Origin: UBA920 sp964424635
GTDB taxonomy: Bacteria; Patescibacteriota; Doudnabacteria; UBA920
Direction: 5' to 3'
Length of the DNA: 20,280 bases
Assembly: GCA_964424635.1 (NCBI GenBank)
Contig: CAYRJC010000012.1
Coordinates: 1-20,280, forward strand
This document shows, one piece after another, positions 7,756 through 16,766 of the stretch (positions are counted from its first letter, which is position 1; every line of letters starts with the position of its first letter). The notes beneath the pieces were generated by a model. That model did not search any database. It was not told where the DNA came from and saw nothing but the letters and a program-made list of their open reading frames with translations. The translations under genes and the position numbers were made by a program.

Positions 7756-8202
7756 ATGAACTTAAAACTCGCTACACACGACGACCTTCCTGAGATCATC
7801 CGACTGGCAGAGGCTTTCATCGCTGAGAGCCCGTACGCGGACGAGGGTGTTCCTGAGGACATCGAGCAGACTATTAAGAACATCCTCCGTGATCCGACGA
7901 AGGGCGTCATCATCTTCTATATGCGTGATGGCCAACCCGCTGGTTTCATCGGCGGTATCCTCTCGAAAATGCTGATGTCTCCTGCACTGGTTGCTACGGA
8001 AGTCTTCTGGTACGTCGAGCCACAATATCGCGGCAGCCGTCGGAGCTTGTCGCTGAAGGAAGCCTTCGAATATTGGGGTAAGAAGATGGGCGCGAAGTTC
8101 ATTGCGATGTCCGCTATCCCGAATGAAACTGTCGAGCGGTATTACGAACGCACGGGGTATCGACTTCAGGAGAAATCTTACTTGAAAGCTGTCGGAGGTT
8201 AA
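7756..8202 (+). CDS. GNAT-fold protein in the T7 gp13 position
   Basis: Encodes 148 residues from ATG 7756, preceded by AAGG (about 7745) and lying 19 bases after the nozzle stop; a longer in-frame start at 7678 would be buried in the nozzle gene. The GNAT acetyltransferase layout is clear: an N-terminal helix pair (9-47), central strands with FIGG (64-67), a strand-helix motif VEPQYRGSRRSL (87-99) where acetyl-CoA pyrophosphate normally binds, and the closing YYERTGYR (129-136). The binding loop is RGSRRS rather than the classic RGxGxG/A, so activity is uncertain. T7 gp13-type internal virion proteins (DUF2833, to my recollection in the acetyltransferase clan) hold the same position. It may be a virion assembly protein, a host-modifying enzyme, or both. 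Confidence 0.75.
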   Translation: MNLKLATHDDLPEIIRLAEAFIAESPYADEGVPEDIEQTIKNILRDPTKGVIIFYMRDGQPAGFIGGILSKMLMSPALVATEVFWYVEPQYRGSRRSLSLKEAFEYWGKKMGAKFIAMSAIPNETVERYYERTGYRLQEKSYLKAVGG

Positions 8203-8203
8203 T

Positions 8204-8767
8204 ATGGCTGCGATTTCTACACTGATCGCTGTCGCAGGTCTTGCAGTCGCGGGTGCCGGTGCCGTCATGAGTTACAGCTCGGCAAAACAGCAGGCATCTG
8301 CCAACCAGCAGGCAATCGCGGCGCAACAGGAAACCGAGCGTCAGCGACAATTGCAAATGAACCTAGACGCCGCTCGGCGCAAGAGAGAAGTCCTTCGGCA
8401 GAGTGCCGCTGCACGCTCTCAAGCTCTCGCAGTGACGACTGCTCAGGGTGCTGCTGGTGCTGGTGGGTCTTCGCTCGCTGGTGCGTACGGTAGTATTGCT
8501 GGGCGGACTGGTGTGAATTGGCTTGGTGTCGATCAGAACCAGCAAATCGGTAACGCTATCTTTGCTTCCCATCAGGCTCAGCTCGGTGCGTATTCCCGCG
8601 CTGCGGCGGCTGGATCAGGTATGGCTCTCGGTGCAGGACTGTCGTCTCTCGGCGGCGCACTGGTTAATAATGCGGGGACGTTCGGTAAGGTCGGCACTTG
8701 GACTGCTGGTCAAATCGGTGCGGCATTGGCCCCGGCAGGAGGTTACACTGGCTGGACGAGTAAGTAA
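8204..8767 (+). CDS. Small internal virion protein, T7 gp14-like
   Basis: Encodes 187 residues. A hydrophobic N-terminal helix (about 3-24) is followed by a long Ala/Gln-rich helical stretch with KQQASANQQAIAAQQETE (28-45) and a Gly/Ala/Ser-rich second half. Small Ala-rich internal or ejection proteins of podoviruses (T7 gp14 type), which insert in the outer membrane during DNA injection, look like this and sit between gp13 and the large internal proteins. GGAGG (8194-8198) is five bases before the ATG. The stop overlaps the next start (TAATG). Assignment rests on composition and order. Confidence 0.65.
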   Translation: MAAISTLIAVAGLAVAGAGAVMSYSSAKQQASANQQAIAAQQETERQRQLQMNLDAARRKREVLRQSAAARSQALAVTTAQGAAGAGGSSLAGAYGSIAGRTGVNWLGVDQNQQIGNAIFASHQAQLGAYSRAAAAGSGMALGAGLSSLGGALVNNAGTFGKVGTWTAGQIGAALAPAGGYTGWTSK

Positions 8768-11700
8768 TGGTTGATCCTATTCCCGTTGGAAGTGTTTCAT
8801 TGGACGAGCCAGATCAGACTGAGGGGACGGTTTCTCTTGAGCCTACGGTCGGGCCGCCTGTGCCTTCACCTGCTGTAACTACTCAGCGGGCGATCAAGGC
8901 TGACTACGCGTGGGGGAAGAGTTCTCCCGGTGCGCCGACGATTTACTCTGGCATTTCTGCTGGAAATGAATGGGCTCTCCGTCAGGGCCGAGCTGTCGAT
9001 GAGAACATCGACTTCATCCAACAGCGCAATAAGATGATCGCAGAGATCGCTGCTAAACACGGCGGCGCTATCGATCCGCAAAGTCTCGCTGTCCTATACG
9101 ACATGCAGAAGGCTGACTTTCAGTCGGACCCGAAGGACGTCTTCGAGAGGAAGTTCGCTGAGAAGTTCCATACCGATGCGTTGAAAGTCAACGAGCAGAA
9201 CGGGCAATCTCCCGTCCGAAAGATGATCGCTGAGAACCCAGAGAAGGCTCTCGACTACACTGATATGGCCCAGACGGCTACTGCTATCCGCGAGTACGCC
9301 AAGACGAAGCTCGAAGATACGAACGCTGAGTGGGAGAAAACCGGTCTTATTTCGAAGGGGTTACAGTACGGTGGGCAGTTCGCTCCATTCCTCTCAGCAT
9401 GGAACCTCCACGGCCTCCTCGCTGAAAAGGACCGCTGGCAGAACATCCTGCCGGGTGAGAACCTCGGTCAGGGGGTCGATAACCTCCTGCGCCAGCCGTA
9501 CCCGGTCGCTATAAAGATGATCGATGATGCCGTCGCCAAGGCAGGGAAGATGTCCACGCTGGACGCTCAGACCCTCCTGAACGCTATCATCCGGTATACG
9601 TCCTTCGACAGTACCATGAATAACGTCGTCGGATTGACCGACGCTAGTGGCCTTGCGAGCCTCGCTGGTAAGGGCGCGTATAAGGCAGTGGCTAACAGCG
9701 GCAAGCTCGCTGACCGCATCTCCTTGGCCCGCGCTGCGAAACAGAGGGCAGCTTCAGCGGCTACCGTCGAGGATACCGCCGAGGCGGCAGTCCAAGAGAT
9801 GAAAAAGGAGATTGGGGTCACGGCTAGTGGTACTCGGGTGTTCTATATCCCAGAGACGGCAGCTAAGAACCTTGAGACGGTACAATTAAACGAAAAAGGT
9901 GTTGTCAAGGGGTTTACGGATGCACAAGGCCCGGTAACCCGGAACCTCGATAGTTTCGTCTACGTAACACCTAAAGATGCCGAAGCTTTGAAAGGAGCGG
10001 ATCGGTTAGTGGAAATGTCTGATGGCAGGCTGGCGAAGAGTGTCAAGCAACCTGATGGGCAGTTCTCCTTGCCATTTCCCAGCAGCACGGTACCTGTTAA
10101 GAAACTGCCGGAAGAAGGGATGGTGCCAGTTTTTGTAGGTAATACGAAGCGGTTTAACGATCAAGCCATTCATTCTGACATAAAGATCGGAACACCTATT
10201 AAGTCGGTTGAAAGAGATGCTCCTGAGCCGATCTTTTATACCGACGTAAAAAATAACGTCACGGTCGCTCCGGGTAAACCCGGCGAAGGGATGGTGCCGG
10301 TCTCCGTTGATACGAACGGTTCTATCCGTTTTGGTTCGACCCAACGCGGTGAAATCTACCACATCCCTCAGGAAGTCGCGAAGGGAATGGTCCCTCAGCA
10401 AAAGTTCGGCCGTCCGCCTGAGTACCGTGCTGACTTCAATAAAGATGGCAAACCGGTCTTCTACGTCGGCCCGAAGAAGAACAAAGTGTTCTCTCATGAC
10501 GTGCCAGAAGGCCCGGGTACGGTTGCTGTCTCTGTGAGCAAGAGTGGTCAGGTTGAGTTCCTCGCTACTGGTGCGGAGAGAGATTTCCAGAAGGTCGTAG
10601 CCGACGCAAGTAAAGCTGTAGCCAACCCTGAGCTTAAGCTCGACGAAGTGATGTCTCAGATCGGGGACCACGACAAGGCAGGTGTCCTGAAGGCAGTGAC
10701 GAAAGCCACAGAGCCGACGCCTGAGAAAATTATCAAAGACATGCCTTCAGCTATGAACCCGGCGAACTTCTTCGGGAAGGGTTCAGCTATGTCTGCTGCT
10801 TGGGCCAATCGTATGATCGAGCGTATGGGCAAGGACACGGGTAAACTCTTCGATGTTCTCGGCCAGTTGTACGTTACCCGGCTCACTCCTGAGGCGTTGC
10901 AAATTGGTATCCAAGAAAGTAAGGACACCCTCAAACGTATTTACGGTGGCCGTGTCAATGACGGCATCGTAGACTTCCTTCATATCCCGCCGGAGCTTAA
11001 TCCAAATAAAGCGAACCTCGACACCGTCATCATGCGACTGGGTGATCTGAACGCTCGCGCCTTCGAGAGCCGTAAGGCCGCGGAATTGTACCGGAATGAG
11101 ATTTACAAACTGACTGACGCGGAAGCGACTATTGGTCAACAGGGAAGTTCCTTCTATATCCAGTTACAGCGGTTTGTCGACGAAGAGAGTGATGCGGTCC
11201 GTCAAGCGATGGTCACGCCCACCAACAGCACGCCAGTCTCGATGTTCAACATGCTGCTTAATCGCGTACGCACTTCCGAGGATTTGCTGAGCGACCTCCA
11301 ACGAAACAATCGGCATGTCGCTACTCATGCGCCGCAGGTTATCAATAAGCTCCTCCGGGAGCAGATTGACAGCACGAGCCGGGTCCTCACTAAGCAGCAG
11401 AGGAAGAACGTCGAGGAACTCCTCCGACTGAACCGTGATGAGATAAATCCCGCGCTCGGCCCCGATAAACGAGGCGTCTGGTACAGTACGGACGCTGACT
11501 TCGAGAAGGCGTACTACGACAAGTTCGGGAAGATGCCGGTCGATAAGGAAGTCGAACATTACTTCAACTATACTCGTGTTTCTGATTACGACTACGCAAT
11601 ACGCAACCTTGCTCTCTACCGGGACAAGGGCCGGATCGGGATTGAACAATTTTCTTTCCGCTTTCCTGATGCTACGGGTAAACTCTCGGAAGTTCCCTTC

Positions 11701-14409
11701 GTCGAAGGCAAAGAACTAGAGAAGTTCCCTTGGGGTGGGCAGAACGCTGGCATTCTCATTGCTGACAGCGGGGGTGAGACGCGCCTTCTGTATAAGCACG
11801 GGACCGACAAACAGCTCGATACGACTGTCCGGAAGACAGTGGATGAACTCATCAAGGAGCGTGGGTTCAAGATCATACAGGTCTTTGACCCGACGAAACG
11901 ACCGCTTAGTGGTATCGAATTCTCTTCGGGTAAGATCGAGGAGCAAATTCATTTTATCGTCACTGATACTGTCAGCAGGAAGCCCCTCGCTTTCCAGCAG
12001 CTCGAATATCGTCCGGGTGGTCATAGTATCTACCTCGATGATTGGTATGTGAAACAGCCCCAGATCATGCCGGGGCAGCGTGGTCGTAAGACTTATTACG
12101 GCGATAATGCCGTGATGAACTTTGCGACTGAGGCAGAGGCGAAGAAGTACGCCGAGCGTATGGATATCGCTAGAGTGATGCTGAAGAACAACGACCCCCG
12201 GCTTGAGGCATTCCTTGCGTCGAACCTGCCGTATCATGTCGATACGTTCAGAGGTATGTTCAACAAGGGTCATCTCAATCTCGATGCGCCTATCGTCCAC
12301 GCACGCTCAGGAACCAGCACCTTCGATACCGTCACCACCCTGAAGTCCCATAACTACCGGGATATGGTAGATGCGACGAAGAGCGAGTATAACCTCGCAG
12401 GCAGCATTGATACGAGCTTCACGGCTGATCGAAATCTTGTACTGGATACGGTCATTGAGAAAAACGGGTTCATGGCGATAGCTCCCTCCCGCCAACTCGA
12501 TCCGTATTCGGCTATGAACCGCGCGCTTGGCCAAGGCGTTCGTAACCTCTGGATGAACGACTACAAAATCAGCGCTGTCCAGAATTGGCTGCAAGAGTTT
12601 GGTGACGTCATGAAGCCCGACTTCAAGCAGTTGTCGAACAATCCAATGTACTTCCTGTACAATCCTCAGTGGAATGAAGCTGTCGTCGACAAGGCTCGGT
12701 TGGCAGCCGCGAAAGCGGAGCAGCGCGCTATTGTCAATTTTGTAGGGGCTCGGTCTGAACTTGGTGGTCAGATCGAATTCATGCAAAACAAACTCCTTGA
12801 CAGCATCTACGGGAAACTCGGTCAAGAGAAAGCCCAATGGTTTGGGGATCATATGCTCCCGGCGATCAAGGACCCTGCGTCCTACGCCAGAGCGGTTGCG
12901 TTCCACAGCAAGTTAGGTTTCTTCAACCCTGTGCAGATGGTCGTCCAGATGCAATCGCTGGCTAACGTCATGGCCCTTGCTGGCCCGGTCAACGGGTTCA
13001 AGGGAGCTGGCGCGGCTTACCTGATGCGTCGTCTGGCCCATACGGGTGAACAAGCGATCATCGACGACTTCGCCCAGAAGGCTACTGCCTTTGGTTGGGA
13101 CAAGCAGCACTTCCTTGAGATGTACTCAGCCTTCCGGAAGTCCGGCCTATATGAAGTCGCAGGCGAAGCGGCTCTGCGTGACGACGTCTTCGATCCGAAG
13201 TTGTTCCGCAGTACATTTGGGGCATTCCTCGATAAGGGTACGATGTTCTTCAACGAGGGCGAGCGGGCGGTACGTATGTCCGCATTCGCAGCAGCGTATC
13301 AGGAATGGAAACTCGCAAACCCCGGCATCGCCTTGACGAACCGTGAGCTTGGAAAGGTTATGACGAGATCGGACACGCTGTCCGCGAGTATGACCCGTGC
13401 TAGTGCGGCTCAATGGCAAAATGGCCTCCTTTCAATTCCGACGCAGTTTCTCGCGTACAACGCTCGTATCGCTGAGCAGTTCTTTTCCGGCAGGCTTACC
13501 GGCCAGCAGAAACTCCGAGCCTTAGGCTTGTACTCTGCGATGTACGGCGTCCCGAGTACTATCGGTGCTGTCGCGGGCGTGTGGCCGTTCTACGAGGATA
13601 TCCGAGAGGAAGCGATCAAACGTGGAGTGGACATCCATAGTAATTTCTACAAGGTCTTCTCGGAAGGTGTCCTCTCGGCCAGCTTCTCGATGATTACGGG
13701 GAAGGACTATAACTTCTCGCAGCGGTTTGCTCCGGGTGGTACGACGATGTTCCGTGACCTCATTCGTGGGGACAAGGGCTTCTTCGAGACCCTTGGTGGC
13801 CCGTCGGCCAGCATCATCGGCGATGTCCTAAAGACTACATATCCTCTCGGCAGGTCCCTGTGGGAACTCTCTAGAGGTCAGTCTGAGGACTTCCCGACGA
13901 GGAAGGAAGATTGGTTGTCTATCGCTAATAACGTCTCTACACTCGGGCTTGCTACGAGGGTGTATACTGCTATTGAATACGGGAAGTATATCTCGAAGAA
14001 CAACGTCCAAGTCGGTGATATGGATAACATGGATGCGATAATGTCCATACTTGGCGTCTCGCCGCAGCACATCGCTGATACTTACATGCGTAGTAAGGCG
14101 AACAAAGAAGACATCCAAGCGAAGAAAGAGTGGGAGGATAGTGCTCTGAAAGAGTACTCCCTCGGCATGTCGGCGCTGAAGCGTGGAGACTACACCGGGT
14201 ATAAGGATTATATGTCCCGGTTCAATACGTACATGACCAACGATCTCTTCACGATTGAAGATCGACAGAGGATTGAGGAACGGGCTTCTTCGTATACCCC
14301 TGACCTCGACGAGAAGGTCATGACGGATTACTACAAGAAGGCTCCCAAGAAGTACCAAGAAGATCGGTTTAAGACGATGCAGAATTTCTTCAAGAATAAG
14401 GTGAACTGA
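8767..14409 (+). CDS. Giant internal virion / DNA ejection protein (1880 aa)
   Basis: The largest gene in the window; it starts at the overlap TAATG and ends at TGATG. Size and order suit the large ejection protein (T7 gp16-like role) that leaves the virion and crosses the cell envelope. Visible regions: helical N-terminal part (1-330); a beta-type section with degenerate repeats (about 350-600); a long helical middle; a hydrophobic stretch containing FFNPVQMVVQMQSLANVMAL (about 1382-1402); a C-terminal part with FNEGERAVRMSAF (about 1493), a membrane-prone run around 1587-1605, and a basic, Lys-rich end. Similar C-termini occur in large podovirus internal proteins. I see no lytic transglycosylase (ES...SQ) motif like that of T7 gp16. 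It is placed before, not after, the medium internal protein. Confidence 0.72.
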   Translation: MVDPIPVGSVSLDEPDQTEGTVSLEPTVGPPVPSPAVTTQRAIKADYAWGKSSPGAPTIYSGISAGNEWALRQGRAVDENIDFIQQRNKMIAEIAAKHGGAIDPQSLAVLYDMQKADFQSDPKDVFERKFAEKFHTDALKVNEQNGQSPVRKMIAENPEKALDYTDMAQTATAIREYAKTKLEDTNAEWEKTGLISKGLQYGGQFAPFLSAWNLHGLLAEKDRWQNILPGENLGQGVDNLLRQPYPVAIKMIDDAVAKAGKMSTLDAQTLLNAIIRYTSFDSTMNNVVGLTDASGLASLAGKGAYKAVANSGKLADRISLARAAKQRAASAATVEDTAEAAVQEMKKEIGVTASGTRVFYIPETAAKNLETVQLNEKGVVKGFTDAQGPVTRNLDSFVYVTPKDAEALKGADRLVEMSDGRLAKSVKQPDGQFSLPFPSSTVPVKKLPEEGMVPVFVGNTKRFNDQAIHSDIKIGTPIKSVERDAPEPIFYTDVKNNVTVAPGKPGEGMVPVSVDTNGSIRFGSTQRGEIYHIPQEVAKGMVPQQKFGRPPEYRADFNKDGKPVFYVGPKKNKVFSHDVPEGPGTVAVSVSKSGQVEFLATGAERDFQKVVADASKAVANPELKLDEVMSQIGDHDKAGVLKAVTKATEPTPEKIIKDMPSAMNPANFFGKGSAMSAAWANRMIERMGKDTGKLFDVLGQLYVTRLTPEALQIGIQESKDTLKRIYGGRVNDGIVDFLHIPPELNPNKANLDTVIMRLGDLNARAFESRKAAELYRNEIYKLTDAEATIGQQGSSFYIQLQRFVDEESDAVRQAMVTPTNSTPVSMFNMLLNRVRTSEDLLSDLQRNNRHVATHAPQVINKLLREQIDSTSRVLTKQQRKNVEELLRLNRDEINPALGPDKRGVWYSTDADFEKAYYDKFGKMPVDKEVEHYFNYTRVSDYDYAIRNLALYRDKGRIGIEQFSFRFPDATGKLSEVPFVEGKELEKFPWGGQNAGILIADSGGETRLLYKHGTDKQLDTTVRKTVDELIKERGFKIIQVFDPTKRPLSGIEFSSGKIEEQIHFIVTDTVSRKPLAFQQLEYRPGGHSIYLDDWYVKQPQIMPGQRGRKTYYGDNAVMNFATEAEAKKYAERMDIARVMLKNNDPRLEAFLASNLPYHVDTFRGMFNKGHLNLDAPIVHARSGTSTFDTVTTLKSHNYRDMVDATKSEYNLAGSIDTSFTADRNLVLDTVIEKNGFMAIAPSRQLDPYSAMNRALGQGVRNLWMNDYKISAVQNWLQEFGDVMKPDFKQLSNNPMYFLYNPQWNEAVVDKARLAAAKAEQRAIVNFVGARSELGGQIEFMQNKLLDSIYGKLGQEKAQWFGDHMLPAIKDPASYARAVAFHSKLGFFNPVQMVVQMQSLANVMALAGPVNGFKGAGAAYLMRRLAHTGEQAIIDDFAQKATAFGWDKQHFLEMYSAFRKSGLYEVAGEAALRDDVFDPKLFRSTFGAFLDKGTMFFNEGERAVRMSAFAAAYQEWKLANPGIALTNRELGKVMTRSDTLSASMTRASAAQWQNGLLSIPTQFLAYNARIAEQFFSGRLTGQQKLRALGLYSAMYGVPSTIGAVAGVWPFYEDIREEAIKRGVDIHSNFYKVFSEGVLSASFSMITGKDYNFSQRFAPGGTTMFRDLIRGDKGFFETLGGPSASIIGDVLKTTYPLGRSLWELSRGQSEDFPTRKEDWLSIANNVSTLGLATRVYTAIEYGKYISKNNVQVGDMDNMDAIMSILGVSPQHIADTYMRSKANKEDIQAKKEWEDSALKEYSLGMSALKRGDYTGYKDYMSRFNTYMTNDLFTIEDRQRIEERASSYTPDLDEKVMTDYYKKAPKKYQEDRFKTMQNFFKNKVN
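10219..10335 (+). repeat. Degenerate protein-level repeat, copy A, in giant virion protein
   Basis: Encodes residues 485-523: PIFY, then KNNV, then PGEGMVPVSVDTNGSIRF. It aligns with copy B (10441-10560): both have P-x-F-Y, KN-x-V, a PG-x-G or GPG turn, V-S-V and a G-x-x-x-F ending. Similar but weaker pieces occur earlier (FYIPE near 9841; EEGMVPVFVGNT near 10112). The DNA has diverged, so the repeats are visible only in protein. Confidence 0.5.
10441..10560 (+). repeat. Degenerate protein-level repeat, copy B, in giant virion protein
   Basis: Encodes residues 559-598: PVFY, KNKVF, GPGTVAVSVSKSGQVEF. It matches copy A about 222 bases upstream in the same order of conserved positions. The unit is about 40 residues and appears to be a small beta module, possibly a binding or spacer domain embedded in an otherwise helical protein. 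Confidence 0.5.
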
Positions 14410-16601
14410 TGGCGGATTTCTATAAAGACCCGAACCCGACTAACGATCCGAACTATCTCGGTTCTTCTCGCGAGCCTGACCGCCAGCAGTCGGATACCAG
14501 CCTAGGCAAGCTCTTCGGTGATATCGGAGACATGACCAACCTTGCCGGTAAAGCGGTGAAGGGTATCTTCGAGGACAGTATCAAGCGTGATGCCCGTGCT
14601 GAGATCGAACCGATCATGAAGCAGCATGGCACCGATCTATCCGGCGAGGAAGTCAAGACTATCGCGGGTACGGGTGCGAAGGGCAAAGTCCGATTGATGC
14701 AGATGCGCAACGGGGTGCCGTCGTATGATCCTGCTGCCGTAGGTGAGGGTTCCGAAGCCCTAGGTTTCGGGCCAGTTGATGCAGCCCGTCATGCGGTTAT
14801 TAATGAAACGCTTGGCATCTTTGATAGTGTTACAAAGAATGATCCAGACCGCCCCCTGCCCAACTCTGCACAGAAAGAAATTCAAACCCTGTCACGAATG
14901 GATCAGGCGTACCGAGCAGGAAATCTCTCCGATAGTTATTTCTACGGACAGTTGAACAGTGTCGTTGCTAAACTCCGCGCTCGGTATCAGGGGTGGGAAG
15001 ACGAGATCGACGCCGCTGTCCAAGGGATCACAGGTGTCCAGCCTGCGAATGCTCTTCGCCGGTATTTGTTGTCTGACATCCAAGCAAACCAATCGGCGAT
15101 GCTCGCTGGTGCTTCCGCTGATGACAAGTGGCGGGACCAGAACGCTCATTACATCTACGCGGCGACTGGCCGTGATCCCAAGACCGTAGACATTAATACG
15201 GCGAAGTATGAAGTCGCGAAGTTCCGAGGCCAGCAGGATATCCTTCGTGGCAAGCAACTCGAAGCCGAAGTTGGCTCCCCTCAGGCCGAAGCAGCTCTGT
15301 CCGATACGATGCAACACATCGTTCGTACTAGTATGACCCAATTCGTCGGTGGCGTCAAGGGTGACACTGTCGACAGTGAGTTCCAGAAGAAAGCCCGGCA
15401 GATGACGGAGGCCGGTGGTGGCAGCCAGAAGGAAATCGACGAACTCGTCAACACTCTTGAATTGAGGAAGCAGAAAGCCGCCTCGGATATCCGCGACCAA
15501 ATGTACAAACCTATCCCTGACGATCCTCAGGGTAGGAGTATGGTGTCGAAGCTCGGTAAGGGCGGGGACACGAAGTTCCAAGAAGTCCTCAGCGTGCAGC
15601 TAAAGCCGTATGATGAGATGATTGCGCTGGTTAAGAGCAAGAACTTCTCTGCCCTCGAACGTATGACGAATACGCTCAAAGAGCAAGATAACATCGACGT
15701 CATGAACCTCCGAAGGGCGTTCCCTCAGAGCCGTGTTGCTACGGCGGTCTCAACTGCCTTCCCGAACAATCCGACGATGGTCAACCGGATGATGGAAGTC
15801 TCCGATATCATTCCGAATTGGGCGAAGGCGGTTAAGAACGGCCTAGACAATGCGATCCTTGGCGGTAGCCCCAACACCCCTGCCCCGTCACCCTCGCAGG
15901 CCGTAGGTTCTTATGGTCCGTTGGGTACGGAGAAATACGCACCCGATAGCCCAGAAGGCAAACAACAGCGAGAAGTTTACCGCCAGACTGTGCGCCAGTA
16001 CGATCTGATTATGTCTCCTGAGAACGTCAATAAACCGAATGCCGCGCATGTCGCTACGCAGTTCTTCAAGGACAGAGACTTCTACAACAAGCTAGACGCC
16101 AACGGTCGTCTGAAACTCTTCATGACGATGGTCACCCCTGAGAAGGTCGCGTATATCGAGAAGCTCGGCCCCGAGGCTAGAGACCTACATAGATCGTGGG
16201 CGATCAACGCTGCAAGTGATATCTGGCGTCGGAACTCCGCAGACCTTCAGACGCTCCTAGAGACTAAGGCGTACGACATCCAGTATAATCCGTCGGGGAA
16301 TTACTTCTACGACAATACGAAGTACGCCACCGCTGGCTCGTACCAGCAGGCCCAGAAGACCCCTCGGAATGTCTCAGATACGATTACATCGGTCAACAAC
16401 GTCATCGCCCTGATGAAACCTGTGACCGGCAATGATCCTGAGAAACTCATCACCGCCCTTGGCATCGACCCGAAGGCTGAGAAGCAGGACCTGTTCTTCA
16501 AGCGTATGTGGGATAAACTCCACACGAAGATCAAAGAGTGGAACACTGAGGCCGAACGAGAGGCGATCCAAAGCGGAACTAAGAAAGTCAGCTCCAACTA
16601 A
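14409..16601 (+). CDS. Internal core / ejection protein, T7 gp15-like
   Basis: Encodes 730 residues, largely alpha-helical and charged, last gene of the rightward module. Residues about 35-72 (LGKLFGDIGDMTNLAGKAVK, then a charged helix) and a later segment with NLSDSYFYGQLNSVVAKLRA and WEDEIDAAV, then ANALRRYL, resemble medium-sized internal core proteins of podoviruses. These form the ejectosome with the small and giant proteins. The ATG overlaps the stop of the giant gene (TGATG). The gene ends immediately before a bidirectional terminator. No enzymatic motif is seen. Assignment is by composition, pattern and order. Confidence 0.68.
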   Translation: MADFYKDPNPTNDPNYLGSSREPDRQQSDTSLGKLFGDIGDMTNLAGKAVKGIFEDSIKRDARAEIEPIMKQHGTDLSGEEVKTIAGTGAKGKVRLMQMRNGVPSYDPAAVGEGSEALGFGPVDAARHAVINETLGIFDSVTKNDPDRPLPNSAQKEIQTLSRMDQAYRAGNLSDSYFYGQLNSVVAKLRARYQGWEDEIDAAVQGITGVQPANALRRYLLSDIQANQSAMLAGASADDKWRDQNAHYIYAATGRDPKTVDINTAKYEVAKFRGQQDILRGKQLEAEVGSPQAEAALSDTMQHIVRTSMTQFVGGVKGDTVDSEFQKKARQMTEAGGGSQKEIDELVNTLELRKQKAASDIRDQMYKPIPDDPQGRSMVSKLGKGGDTKFQEVLSVQLKPYDEMIALVKSKNFSALERMTNTLKEQDNIDVMNLRRAFPQSRVATAVSTAFPNNPTMVNRMMEVSDIIPNWAKAVKNGLDNAILGGSPNTPAPSPSQAVGSYGPLGTEKYAPDSPEGKQQREVYRQTVRQYDLIMSPENVNKPNAAHVATQFFKDRDFYNKLDANGRLKLFMTMVTPEKVAYIEKLGPEARDLHRSWAINAASDIWRRNSADLQTLLETKAYDIQYNPSGNYFYDNTKYATAGSYQQAQKTPRNVSDTITSVNNVIALMKPVTGNDPEKLITALGIDPKAEKQDLFFKRMWDKLHTKIKEWNTEAEREAIQSGTKKVSSN

Positions 16602-16640
16602 AAAGAAACCCCGGAGGGAAAGCCCTCCGGGGTTTTTCTT
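16601..16640. terminator. Bidirectional intrinsic terminator between convergent operons
   Basis: A 13-bp uninterrupted stem (16606-16618 with 16623-16635, core CCCCGGAGGG) with loop AAAG is flanked by an A-rich left side (AAAAGAAA) and T-rich right side (TTTTTCTTT). It therefore gives a U-tract in both directions. It lies between the stop of the last late gene and the stop of the last leftward gene (16650), so it should end both transcripts. Confidence 0.95.
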
Positions 16641-16649
16641 TGTCTGTAG

Positions 16650-16766
16650 TTACTTCACGCCACGCTTCTTATCGAGCTTCTTATCCTTCTTCGTGTCTTC
16701 CTTGATCTTGTTCTTCTTGTCGTAGGCGTCGTCTTTCTTCATCGTGTACTTGATCTTCTTGGCCAT
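16650..16766 (-). CDS. Lysine-rich 38-residue protein
   Basis: Read leftward from ATG (16764-16766) to TAA (16650-16652). The product starts MAKKIKYTMKKDDAYDKK and ends LDKKRGVK; 16 of its 38 residues are Lys and 7 are Asp or Glu. There is no hydrophobic core, so it is probably disordered or a single helix. Its start overlaps the stop of the upstream gene (TAATG), the same coupling as its neighbours, which argues it is translated. It is the last gene before the terminator. A nucleic-acid binding or host-factor binding role is a guess. Confidence 0.7.
   Translation of the reverse strand: MAKKIKYTMKKDDAYDKKNKIKEDTKKDKKLDKKRGVK

Noticed and set aside
8767..9700. Lytic transglycosylase domain at the N-terminus of the giant protein, as in T7 gp16
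   Set aside because: I searched for the ES...SQ type active-site pattern and saw none; the region is charged and helical.
10006..15581. Long minus-strand open frames opposite the two large virion genes (for example 10006-10671 and 14892-15581)
   Set aside because: They are antisense to long, convincing genes, lack ribosome sites, and give low-complexity Arg/Leu/His-rich proteins, as expected from the codon bias of the opposite strand.
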